5,594 bases of DNA from Candidatus Eiseniibacteriota bacterium (GTDB lineage Bacteria > Eisenbacteria > RBG-16-71-46): positions 1 through 5,594 of the forward strand of contig CAIXRL010000547.1 in the NCBI GenBank assembly GCA_903921835.1, read 5' to 3'. Positions 1-4,949 of this stretch are shown piece after piece. Under the pieces are notes generated by a model, which worked only from the letters and a program-made list of their open reading frames with translations, was not told the DNA's origin and did no database searches. The stretch's first letter is position 1. Each line of letters opens with the position of its first letter. Position numbers and translations under genes: made by a program.

Positions 1-35
1 CGTCAGACGCAAGAGGATCGGCCGGCCGCGCCGGA

Positions 36-54
36 ATCGTGTTCTCCACACGAT
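36..54. other. 7-bp perfect hairpin in otherwise unassigned left edge
   Basis: Positions 36-42 (ATCGTGT) are the exact reverse complement of 48-54 (ACACGAT), with a 5-base loop. There is no T-run on either side, so it does not look like an intrinsic terminator. It lies in the left edge of the window (1-118), where I recognise no gene. It may belong to the non-coding 3' part of an insertion sequence that ends near 138, but that is inference. Confidence 0.4.
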
Positions 55-118
55 GAGGACAGCGGCCGGTCGAGCTTCGCAGCGGATGACGCGCAGATCG
101 CGCTCGCAGGCGGCGGGC

Positions 119-138
119 TCATGAATACTCCGGGCTAA
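119..138 (+). repeat. IS-end-like motif, copy 1 (TCATGAAT-N4-C-N-GGCTAA)
   Basis: This 20-base stretch matches 2372-2391 at 15 of 20 positions. The outer blocks TCATGAAT and GGCTAA are identical and the differences cluster in the middle. Read on the opposite strand it runs TTAG-CC...ATTCATGA. An end starting with CC next to a four-base CTAA/TTAG fits the terminal repeats I recall for IS1380-family elements. The second copy lies just beyond an IS1380-like transposase C-terminus, which supports the reading. Here the matching transposase would lie left of the window. The motif also runs directly into a tRNA 3' fragment, so an insertion may have removed the tRNA's 5' half. Confidence 0.4.
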
Positions 139-141
139 TCA

Positions 142-624
142 TTAGGTTCTTGGTTCGATTCCAAGGCGGCGCACCAGCTTACTCAAGCAGCTGCGGGGCA
201 CCTTCCCCGCTCCAACCTTGGCCCTGTGCGCTTGTGCGCGGTACTGCACGAGCCGCAGGGCTTCGTGTTTGGCGAGGTCTTCTCCGACAGTTCCGTCGCG
301 CTCCCTCACAGCGATGGCGCCTTGTCCGAGGACGGCCTGAAGCACTGCCAGGGACCCGTCAACTGCGCGCCACTCGGTGGAGAAGGTGTGGCGACAGAGG
401 TGAGAGCGGAAGCGCTGAATCCCGGAAGGCTCGCGAACTCGCTTGATGAAGCTGCAGGAGTCGGAGTACGGGCACAGACGACCGACCTGGAGTGTCCCCG
501 AGGTCAGGGCCGCGCTCTCGGAATATGCCCCCTGGAGCTCGCCTTGAGACTTGCCCCAGCGAGCCCGCGATAGCGAATGGCCAAGGAGGGCGCCCGAACC
601 ACGGCTGAGTTCCGGGCACCCCTC
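142..624 (-). pseudogene. C-terminal half of a decayed tyrosine recombinase (phage-type integrase)
   Basis: The minus strand is open from 624 to a TAA stop at 142 (160 codons) but has no start codon before a GTG at 345, so this is a fragment. The conserved core begins near 440 and reads FIKRVREPSGIQRFRSHLCRHTF-STEW. It continues with GSLAVLQAVLGQGAIAV and then ERDGTVGEDLAKHEALRL. This is the HxxR-to-Tyr half of the phage integrase fold. HxxR is intact (His at 400-402, Arg at 391-393). The usual LGH histidine is Gln (322-324). Exactly nine residues later, where the nucleophilic Tyr of the RY motif should be, stands Asp (295-297). The protein therefore cannot form the covalent DNA intermediate. 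N-terminal of the core the sequence is not recognisable and probably frameshifted. The last codons are antisense to the tRNA 3' end, so gene and attachment site overlap. I infer the relic of an integrative element. Confidence 0.72.
149..176 (+). tRNA. tRNA 3' portion only (T arm, acceptor strand, CCA); relic or att site
   Basis: The geometry is exactly that of a tRNA 3' end: T stem CTTGG (149-153), 7-base T loop TTCGATT (154-160), closing stem CCAAG (161-165), seven acceptor bases GCGGCGC (166-172), discriminator A173 and encoded CCA (174-176). The 5' half is absent. I find no 5' acceptor strand GCGCCGC at the right distance, no D loop with a GG pair, and no foldable anticodon arm in 60-148, whether a normal or long variable arm is allowed. 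The fragment abuts a tyrosine recombinase relic on the opposite strand. That is the classic layout of an integrative element in the 3' end of a tRNA gene. The tRNA identity cannot be read because the anticodon is missing. Confidence 0.65.
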
Positions 625-645
625 TTAGCTCGCCACCGGTCCCTG

Positions 646-759
646 CTACTTGAGCACGACCAGTCTTCGCTCGCCGACCAGGTGGCCATCCAGCGTGAGA
701 CGCGCGAAGTAGACGCCCGGTGTGCGGTGACCACCCGCGTCGGTGCCGTCCCACGTCGC
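646..759 (-). pseudogene. 3' fragment of a secreted-protein gene: FlgD/Por-like sorting domain tail
   Basis: The minus strand ends in ATWDGTDAGGHRTPGVYFARL, then TLDGHLVGERRLVVLK and a TAG stop at 646-648. WDG-D-G near a PGVYFARL strand, followed by a final RRLVVLK strand, is the standard ending of FlgD-Ig-like / type IX-like C-terminal sorting domains. The tail of the intact gene at 2730-4451 (TWD...SGVYFSRL...RKLMLTR) is the same family but clearly a different sequence, so this is not a simple duplicate. Only about 38 codons survive. Upstream (beyond 759) the similarity stops where an IS1380-like transposase C-terminus begins on the other strand. The frame stays open to 909 but makes no domain sense there. 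The body of the protein is lost, so its function cannot be told. Confidence 0.6.
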
Positions 760-882
760 GTCAAGATCGGCGTACTGGTGATCGCCTCGGTGCGTCGGCT
801 GGTGCTGCGCTTGCCGGCCGCGTTCCCGTACCGCGACGAGTGGTGCGCGCTGGCCCTGCGAATCGGCGCCGTTCCGGGCTAA
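760..882 (+). pseudogene. C-terminal fragment of an IS1380-like transposase
   Basis: The plus strand reads VKIGVLVIASVRRLVLRL then PAAFPYRDEWCALALRIGAVPG and a TAA stop at 880-882. The pattern VKIG...SVRRL...FPY...W..AL matches the C-terminal end I recall for IS1380-family (IS4-like DDE) transposases: a basic amphipathic strand followed by a short helix. All catalytic parts are missing. The open frame runs further upstream (from 577), but that part is antisense to the FlgD-like tail and is not transposase-like. The join at about 759-760 therefore marks where this IS relic was truncated or recombined. The ISAzo13-type element at 883-2172 inserted precisely at this stop codon and duplicated it. 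IS4-family identity in a broader sense is an alternative. Confidence 0.5.
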
Positions 883-911
883 GGGTCTGTGAAGTAATAA
901 CTTGATCATTT
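883..911 (+). repeat. Left terminal inverted repeat of the ISAzo13-type element
   Basis: This is the 29-base end pairing with 2144-2172. It begins GGGTCTGTGAAG and ends AACTTGATCATTT. Compared with the reverse complement of the right end it differs at three positions: base 5 (C/A), base 9 (G/A) and base 13 (T/A). The inner 16 bases are identical. The transposase stop codon (910-912) overlaps its inner edge. Confidence 0.9.
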
Positions 912-2118
912 AGCGATTGCGGTGTGGACCGATCGAGTAGTTCCAATCACCGTGAAACGTGTTGGGTTGCAAGTTGATGGCCGTCATCTGTTTCGCCGTG
1001 AGCTTCAGGCCCTTGGGGTACTTGTGGGTGTCCAGTACGCAGCGGACCTTGAGGCCCGTCTTTGTCTTGGTGCCTGCGATGAGGCTGACGATGGCCGCGT
1101 GGCTGAGCAGCGGCTGGCCTCGCCAGTTCTGCGAAATGAATGAGAAGAGCCGGTGCTCGATCTTGTTCCACTTGCTGGTCCCAGGCGGGAGATGACAGAC
1201 CGAAATGGTCAGCCCCGTCTGCCGAGCCAGTTTCTGGAGCTCCCACTTCCAGAGGCGGAGGCGGGACCCGTTGCTCCCGCCACTGTCGGCGGTGATGAGG
1301 AGCGATTTGGCGTCCGGGTAGTGCTTGCGCCCAAGTTCGCGCCACCAGCGGCGAATGGTGGCCACGGCGAATGCGGCGGTGTCGTGGTCCACACCGACGC
1401 TGACCCAACCGCGGTTCCGGCCGAGATCGTAAACACCATAGGGGATGGCCTTGCCCTTCTCGGGATCCAGGAAGTCATGAACCTTCACCTTCTCCGGGTT
1501 CCCCTGGGGGCGCCAGGCCCGCCCGCCGTTCTTGAACCGCCCCACCAGTTCCTTCTTCTTGGTGTCCACCGAGATCGCCGGCTGGCCTCGTTTCAACTGG
1601 GCCGTGACCACCTCGTTGATGTGTTCGAACTGCGCATTCCGATCGGGATGGCTGGTCCCCTCCAGCGTCTTCCGGTTGGCCTGCAGGCTGTATTCCAGGT
1701 CATGCAGAAGTCCCGCCACCAACGTGTGGCTGACCTCATAGCCCTGCGTGTTCAACTCCTCGGCCAGGTGGCGCGTGCTCTTGCAGGTCCAGCGCAGCGG
1801 CGACTCCGGATCCCCCCGCGTCACCGGTTCCACCAGTTCCTCCAAAGCCGTCGTCAGTCCGGGCACCAGTAGCGTCGCCCGCTTCCGCCCAGCCCCCGAG
1901 CGCCGAACACGGGAGAGGTCCAAAGGCTTCTTCGGAGCCAGCTCCGCAAGCCCTCGAACTATCGTATTGCGGGCTAGGCCGATCGCACGAGTGACTACCG
2001 CGATGCCGCCCCGCCCCAAAGCCCGGGCCTCAGTGCCGGCCCACATACGCCGGTGGCGTTCGTCCATCGCGGGCAACAGCGCGCGGTATTTTGCTCGGAT
2101 CTCCTGCTCAGTCCCCAT
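910..2118 (-). CDS. ISAzo13-family DDE transposase
   Basis: This 402-aa transposase catalyses cutting and strand transfer of the element at 883-2172. In order it has an N-terminal helical DNA-binding part with an HTH-like stretch (GIAVVTRAIGLARNTIVRGL, residues 38-57), a middle region with RKTLEGTSHPDRNAQF (149-164), and an RNase H-like catalytic core. I assign the DDE triad as Asp185 (ISVDTKKKELVG), Asp278 (LLITADSGGSNGSR) and Glu321 (PPGTSKWNKIEHRLFS). These blocks, plus FHGDWNY near the C-terminus, are hallmarks of the ISAzo13 (Rhodopirellula-type) family. The length is normal and no frame break is seen. I chose the ATG at 2116-2118 because family members start close to the EIRAKYRALLPAMDERHRRMW block. 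A TTG at 2136 would add six residues (MADPGG). No strong Shine-Dalgarno is visible for either start. The stop overlaps the left inverted repeat. Confidence 0.9.
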   Translation of the reverse strand: MGTEQEIRAKYRALLPAMDERHRRMWAGTEARALGRGGIAVVTRAIGLARNTIVRGLAELAPKKPLDLSRVRRSGAGRKRATLLVPGLTTALEELVEPVTRGDPESPLRWTCKSTRHLAEELNTQGYEVSHTLVAGLLHDLEYSLQANRKTLEGTSHPDRNAQFEHINEVVTAQLKRGQPAISVDTKKKELVGRFKNGGRAWRPQGNPEKVKVHDFLDPEKGKAIPYGVYDLGRNRGWVSVGVDHDTAAFAVATIRRWWRELGRKHYPDAKSLLITADSGGSNGSRLRLWKWELQKLARQTGLTISVCHLPPGTSKWNKIEHRLFSFISQNWRGQPLLSHAAIVSLIAGTKTKTGLKVRCVLDTHKYPKGLKLTAKQMTAINLQPNTFHGDWNYSIGPHRNR

Positions 2119-2143
2119 GCCGCCAGGGTCAGCCAAAACAAAG

Positions 2144-2172
2144 AAATGATCAAGTTATTTCTTTACATACCC
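2144..2172 (-). repeat. Right terminal inverted repeat of the ISAzo13-type element
   Basis: This is the 29-base end complementary to 883-911 with three mismatches. Read on the minus strand it starts GGGTATGTAAAG. It lies just upstream of the transposase start, so the transposase promoter probably sits within or close to this end, as in many IS elements. I cannot assign -35/-10 boxes with confidence. Confidence 0.9.
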
Positions 2173-2175
2173 TAA

Positions 2176-2391
2176 GTTCGCGCGCGGCACCGGCATCGAC
2201 ACTTCTTCCGCGATCGTCCCGGGCGGAGCATGCCCGAAACGTAGCTTCGCCGCGGCGACCGCACCGATCGGCGCTGCCGGCCGCGCTCCCGCTCGTTCCG
2301 CGCAATTCCACACCCGACTCTCGGGCCGCCGCCGTCGATTTCGAACCGCGCGACGAGCCACGCGATCGCGTTCATGAATGGATCAGGCTAA
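2176..2391 (+). mobile_element. Probable non-coding 3' flank and end of the IS1380-like relic
   Basis: In the pre-insertion sequence this stretch follows directly after the IS1380-like transposase stop codon. It has no convincing gene on either strand; the open frames are Arg-rich antisense-type reading. It ends with the motif TCATGAAT-N4-C-N-GGCTAA at 2372-2391, also present at 119-138, which I read as the element's right terminal repeat. A non-coding tail of about 200 bp between transposase stop and terminal repeat is plausible for this type of element, but I cannot confirm it without an intact copy to compare. Confidence 0.4.
2372..2391 (+). repeat. IS-end-like motif, copy 2
   Basis: Fifteen of 20 positions are identical to 119-138 in the same orientation, with TCATGAAT and GGCTAA invariant. 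The outermost CTAA (2388-2391) may be target duplication rather than repeat, in which case the element tip is the GG at 2386-2387. No matching left end is present in the window, as expected if the relic was truncated at about 759. Confidence 0.42.
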
Positions 2392-2417
2392 GTCAACGCG
2401 ATAGGATTGTTCTCCTG

Positions 2418-2441
2418 GCGGCCACCCTTTGGGGTGGCCGC
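2418..2441. other. Perfect 10-bp GC-rich hairpin, possible terminator-like or structural element
   Basis: GCGGCCACCC (2418-2427) is the exact reverse complement of GGGTGGCCGC (2432-2441), separated by the 4-base loop TTTG. It would be very stable in RNA or as a cruciform. Neither strand has a U-run after the stem, so a standard intrinsic terminator is unlikely. It sits 26 bp past the IS1380-like end and about 290 bp before the repeat-protein gene. Confidence 0.55.
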
Positions 2442-2644
2442 GGCGCCACTGAATCTCTGCCCCCTCGTGTCCGCGCCCCGGCCGCACGAGTGCTCGCCAG
2501 CTCGCCGAGCGTGTCGCACAAGGGTTTCGCGACGACGGCCGCTTCGGCTCGACTCCTGCGAACCGAACTCCGCAATCAGCGACACCCCGTCGCGAGCCGG
2601 CAAGCGGTACCGCACCACCCTTCATTCCCCTCCCAGCGGGCAAC

Positions 2645-2678
2645 GCCGCGCCATGTGGCTTGCCGCGCCATGTATACT
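2645..2678 (+). promoter_or_regulatory. Candidate promoter region: 12-bp direct repeat ending in a TATACT box
   Basis: TATACT (2673-2678) is a fair -10 hexamer in an otherwise GC-rich stretch and lies 52 bases before the GTG start of the secreted repeat protein. No good -35 hexamer is found 16-18 bases upstream. Two exact copies of GCCGCGCCATGT start 17 bases apart (2645 and 2662), and the second runs into the -10 box. Such spacing could hold a tandem binding site for an activator replacing the -35 contact. This is weak inference. Confidence 0.25.
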
Positions 2679-2720
2679 TGAGCTTGCTCTGTCGTTCGCC
2701 GCGCCGCAGCGGAACCACCC

Positions 2721-2725
2721 GGAGG
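2721..2725 (+). promoter_or_regulatory. Ribosome binding site GGAGG for the repeat-protein gene
   Basis: A full GGAGG lies four bases before GTG 2730-2732. The spacing is short but acceptable. It supports GTG as the start, because translation from that codon immediately gives a complete signal peptide. Confidence 0.6.
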
Positions 2726-2729
2726 CATC

Positions 2730-4451
2730 GTGCGTACCAGCCGCTTGTTCAACCCGTCGCTCTTGCTTCTGGTCCTGGTGTCACTGGCGGCGCCCCGCCC
2801 CGCCGGGGCGCAGTGGTCGACGAACCCCACCACGAACAACACCGTGTTCCCGGGCGGCACAGCCTCCTACCATCCGTCGATCGTCACCGACGGCGCCGGC
2901 GGCGCGATCATCAACTGGTGGGACTCGCGCGGCGGCGTCGGCTTCCAGTACGTGTACGCGCAGCGGGTGAACCGCTTCGGCAATACGAAGTGGATGAGCT
3001 CAGGCGTCTCGGTGGGCCAGCCGACCGACATCGCCATCTTTCCGACGACAGTCTCCGACGGCACCGGCGGCGCGATCGTCACGTGGGACCAGGTGCGAGG
3101 CGTCAGCCACATCTACGCGCAACGCATCGACTCGACCGGCGTGCTTCACGGAGGAACGAATGGCGTGACGATCTGCGCAGCGTCGGGCGGGCAGTACAAC
3201 CCGACCATTGCATCGGACGGCAGCGGCGGTGCGATCATCGTCTGGACCGACCAGCGCAACGGTAACAAGGACGACCTGTACGCCCAGCGCATCGATCATG
3301 CTGGTGCCGTGCGGTGGACGACCAACGGCGTGGCCATTTCCACCGCAACGGCCTACCAGTCCTACCCTGCGATCGTGGCCGACGGCGCAGGCGGCGCGAT
3401 CATCGCCTGGCAGGACAGCCGCAATGGCGTCGACAACGACGTCTACGCGCAGCACGTCGACTCGCTGGGCAACGTGAGTTGGGTGGGCGACGGCGAGGCC
3501 GTTGCCACCGGGCCCGCCGACCAGTACCGGCCGTGCATCGTCGGCGACGGCTCGGGCGGCGCGATCATCGCGTGGATGGACGAGCTCAGCGGCAGCTACG
3601 ACGACTTCTACGCGCAGCACCTCAACGCGGCCGGGACGCCGCTGTGGGCCGCCGGCGGCGTGCCGATGTGCGCCAACACGGCGTACAAGGGCCAGTACGT
3701 GGTCGCGAGCGACGACGCCGGCGGCATCATCGGTGCGTGGGCGTCGAGTGTCGGCTCAATCCTGAGCGTCCATGCCGGTCGGATCAGCTCCGCCGGCGCG
3801 AACGCGTGGGGCATCGACGGCATCGCCATCGACACGCTGGCCGGCAATCCCCAGATGCCGGCCATCATCAAGGACGGCGCGCACGGCGCGATCATCGCCT
3901 GGACCGATGGGCGCGTGGCCGGGAAGACGGACATCTACGCTCAGCGCGTCACGATCGCCGGCACGCCGCGGTGGACGCCCAACGGCCAGGGCATCGCCAC
4001 CGGTACGCAGTACAAGTCTGCGGTCGCGCTGATGAGCGACGGTGCGTGCGGCGCCACGATGACGTGGCTGCGCGCCGGCAACGTGTACGCGTCGCACGTG
4101 GACAGCCTCGGCGCGCTCGGTCCGGTCCCGACCACCGGCGTCGACGACGGCACGACTTCACCGCAGATGGGGTCCGAGCTGTCGCTGAACTGCCCGAACC
4201 CGTTCACGCCCTCGACGGCCATCCGCTTCACGGTGCCCGCTGCCGCGCATGGCGAGCAGGAGCCCGTCGCGGTCACGCTGCGCGTCTACGATATTGAGGG
4301 CCGCGAGGTGGCGACCCTGGTGAACGCGCGGCTGAGCCCCGGCACGCACTCGGTCACCTGGGACGCGATCCACATCTCGAGCGGGGTCTACTTCTCGCGC
4401 CTGACCGTGGGCGAGCGTAGCGAGACCCGGAAGCTGATGTTGACGCGGTAG
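2730..4451 (+). CDS. Secreted eight-repeat (propeller-like) protein with FlgD/Por-like sorting domain
   Basis: The 573-aa product starts at GTG behind GGAGG. Residues 1-28 are a signal peptide: basic MRTSR, hydrophobic LLLLVLVSLA, and an AGA-Q site with cleavage likely after Ala27. Residues ~47-460 hold eight repeats of ~55 aa. Their core is DGxGGAIIxWxDxRxG...DxYAQRxDxxG...W, with core Asp residues near 54, 110, 163, 218, 273, 328, 382 and 437. Repeats 6 and 8 are the most divergent. Residues ~485-573 are a FlgD-Ig-like C-terminal domain: NPFTPSTAIRF, then LRVYDIEGREVATL, GTHSVTWD, SGVYFSRL and a final RKLMLTR. Such tails direct proteins to the outer membrane or outside by a type IX-like route in FCB-group bacteria. 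I infer that the repeats fold as beta-propeller blades, based on period and the Gly-Ala-Ile-Ile-x-Trp strand, but find no catalytic signature. The role may be surface binding or display; the function is unknown. No operon partner is seen, and the gene downstream is convergent. Confidence 0.88.
   Translation: MRTSRLFNPSLLLLVLVSLAAPRPAGAQWSTNPTTNNTVFPGGTASYHPSIVTDGAGGAIINWWDSRGGVGFQYVYAQRVNRFGNTKWMSSGVSVGQPTDIAIFPTTVSDGTGGAIVTWDQVRGVSHIYAQRIDSTGVLHGGTNGVTICAASGGQYNPTIASDGSGGAIIVWTDQRNGNKDDLYAQRIDHAGAVRWTTNGVAISTATAYQSYPAIVADGAGGAIIAWQDSRNGVDNDVYAQHVDSLGNVSWVGDGEAVATGPADQYRPCIVGDGSGGAIIAWMDELSGSYDDFYAQHLNAAGTPLWAAGGVPMCANTAYKGQYVVASDDAGGIIGAWASSVGSILSVHAGRISSAGANAWGIDGIAIDTLAGNPQMPAIIKDGAHGAIIAWTDGRVAGKTDIYAQRVTIAGTPRWTPNGQGIATGTQYKSAVALMSDGACGATMTWLRAGNVYASHVDSLGALGPVPTTGVDDGTTSPQMGSELSLNCPNPFTPSTAIRFTVPAAAHGEQEPVAVTLRVYDIEGREVATLVNARLSPGTHSVTWDAIHISSGVYFSRLTVGERSETRKLMLTR
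2868..4109 (+). repeat. Eight tandem ~165-bp coding repeats
   Basis: The repeats are visible at DNA level. A GACGGC-N3-GGCGGCGCGATCATC-like block recurs at about 2889, 3057, 3216, 3381, 3546, 3873 and, decayed, 3714 and 4038. That gives intervals of 159-168 bp, or 53-56 codons. The best-conserved copies are the first five and the seventh. Near-identity of the core block makes unequal recombination, and so copy-number change, possible. Confidence 0.8.
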
Positions 4452-4502
4452 GCCCATCCGGCCACAGAGCCGCAACGCGGGAGTGACAGCTGTCCCAGCC
4501 CC
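4452..4502. other. Short convergent intergenic gap
   Basis: These 51 bases separate the stop of the repeat-protein gene from the stop of the HNH-type fragment on the other strand. The gap contains a perfect 10-base palindrome GACAGCTGTC (4485-4494). No GC hairpin with a T-run is present, so I cannot call a bidirectional intrinsic terminator. Confidence 0.45.
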
Positions 4503-4829
4503 CTACGCAGCCGGGTGCCGTCCCCGAGGCGCCAGGCTCTTGAGCGCGAAGCGCACCCGCTCCTCGACGGAGCCGTCACGCAGCGCCGCGTCGCAGCGTG
4601 CGACGGCTTCGCGGATCTCGATCGCGTTGAAGCCGAGGCTGCGCAGGGCGCGCTTCACGTCGTCGCTGGCCTCCGGCTCGCACAGCACAATGACGTTCTC
4701 TTGCCGCACGGAGTCCGCGGCCGCCGCATCGCGCCTCTCCCTTCGCTCAGCCGTGCGCGCCTTCGCCTGGGCCCGCTTCCCCTCCATGAAGCCCTGACCC
4801 AGCGCGCGCTCGGCCTCGTACTGGTTGAA
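4503..4829 (-). pseudogene. C-terminal fragment of an HNH-endonuclease-like protein with RuvA_C-like tail
   Basis: The minus strand encodes 108 aa ending at a TAG (4503-4505). It starts FNQYEAERALGQGFMEGKR, which resembles the segment after the last HNH motif (usually ...HNQYEAER) of HNH endonucleases common in deltaproteobacterial and related genomes. After a charged linker comes DDVKRALRSLGFNAIEIREAV, then ARCDAALRDGSVEERVRFALKSLA. This is the three-helix RuvA C-terminal fold: an LGF turn, then SVEE and a final helix. Upstream, an in-frame TAG (4830-4832) spans the junction with foreign sequence, so the HNH catalytic part is absent. An ATG at 4785-4787 could start a 94-aa product with the RuvA_C-like part alone, but I see no strong ribosome site and treat this as a truncated gene. 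The intact protein probably nicked or cut DNA, with the tail serving as a protein- or junction-binding module. Confidence 0.65.
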
Positions 4830-4832
4830 CTA
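4827..4832. other. Junction of the HNH-type gene with an incoming mobile element, at GAAC
   Basis: HNH-family similarity continues to the AAC codon at 4824-4826 and stops at once afterwards. The bases at the break are GAAC (4827-4830). GAAC/CAAG (or their complements) are the tetranucleotides reported next to IS91-family insertions. The recombinase downstream is of the type associated with IS91-family elements. I cannot tell from this window which end of the element this is. Confidence 0.45.
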
Positions 4833-4875
4833 AACCGCTGCGCGGTGGAGAACCCCGTTCCACGCTCTCTCCCTG

Positions 4876-4894
4876 GGCCGTCACCCGGACGGCC
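4876..4894 (+). other. 7-bp hairpin in the leader of the recombinase gene
   Basis: GGCCGTC (4876-4882) pairs perfectly with GACGGCC (4888-4894) across the loop ACCCG. A smaller hairpin (ACCGC-TGC-GCGGT, 4834-4846) lies at the very start of the foreign sequence. Both fall in the 118 bases between the junction and the recombinase ATG. They could be part of the element's terminal structure, since IS91-type ends carry small subterminal hairpins, or of a regulatory leader. Confidence 0.4.
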
Positions 4895-4915
4895 GGTCTT
4901 CGGTCCTCCAAGCAA

Positions 4916-4924
4916 AGGGGGGAG
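4916..4924 (+). promoter_or_regulatory. Shine-Dalgarno-like purine run that decides the recombinase start
   Basis: The run AGGGGGGAG is a strong ribosome site. It ends four bases before an in-frame ATA (4929-4931) but 25 bases before the first in-frame ATG (4950). Placement fits the ATA and not the ATG. Either ATA is used as a rare start or an original ATG was mutated to ATA. Confidence 0.45.
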
Positions 4925-4949
4925 CGCCATAGGCAAGTTCCACGACCAG

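Larger units (their letters stand above)
883..2172 (-). mobile_element. Intact ISAzo13-family insertion sequence, 1290 bp
   Basis: The element is bounded by 29-bp terminal inverted repeats (883-911 and 2144-2172) that match at 26 of 29 positions, both starting with GGG at the outer tip. It is flanked by direct TAA triplets (880-882 and 2173-2175), which I read as the target duplication. It contains one uninterrupted transposase gene filling almost the whole length, with its stop codon overlapping the left repeat. Intact ends, an intact gene and a perfect target duplication suggest a recent and perhaps still active insertion. Removing the element plus one TAA rejoins the IS1380-like transposase stop codon with the sequence from 2176 on. 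Confidence 0.88.
2392..2729. other. Gene-free stretch upstream of the repeat-protein gene
   Basis: Open frames cross this 338-bp stretch in several frames on both strands. None has a recognisable domain, a good ribosome site or a convincing start, and they look like high-GC artefacts. Apart from the hairpin at 2418-2441, the notable structure is a 12-base direct repeat (GCCGCGCCATGT at 2645-2656 and 2662-2673) and a TATACT box at 2673-2678, both just before the repeat-protein gene. The promoter of that gene most likely lies here. Confidence 0.5.

Noticed and set aside
91..176. A complete tRNA (long variable arm type) ending at CCA 176
   Set aside because: The candidate 5' acceptor strand pairs at only 5 of 7 positions, no D-loop GG is present and no anticodon stem forms. 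Only the 3' portion is supported.
226..573. 115-codon plus-strand open frame in the left part
   Set aside because: It lies opposite the integrase relic, which carries the HxxR motif. The plus reading has no recognisable domain.
129..882. Decamer TCCGGGCTAA at both 129-138 and 873-882, as a possible attL/attR pair
   Set aside because: The second copy is coding sequence at the end of the transposase fragment, and identity stops beyond ten bases. In GC-rich DNA this may be chance.
1153..1872. 239-codon plus-strand open frame inside the IS
   Set aside because: It is antisense to the ISAzo13 transposase, which has a full DDE core. No motif is seen in the plus reading.
2868..4109. CRISPR array or satellite DNA suggested by the regular ~165-bp repetition
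   Set aside because: The period is a multiple of three, the frame is open throughout, and the repetition is explained by protein repeats.
3000..4297. Long open frames on both strands inside the repeat-protein gene, Arg-, His- or Asp/Val-rich
   Set aside because: Their periodicity simply mirrors the repeats of the real gene in other frames. They have no signal peptide, motif or ribosome site.
4485..4494. Palindrome GACAGCTGTC between the convergent genes, as an operator or terminator
   Set aside because: It has no loop or T-run, no neighbouring promoter, and is only 10 bases long.
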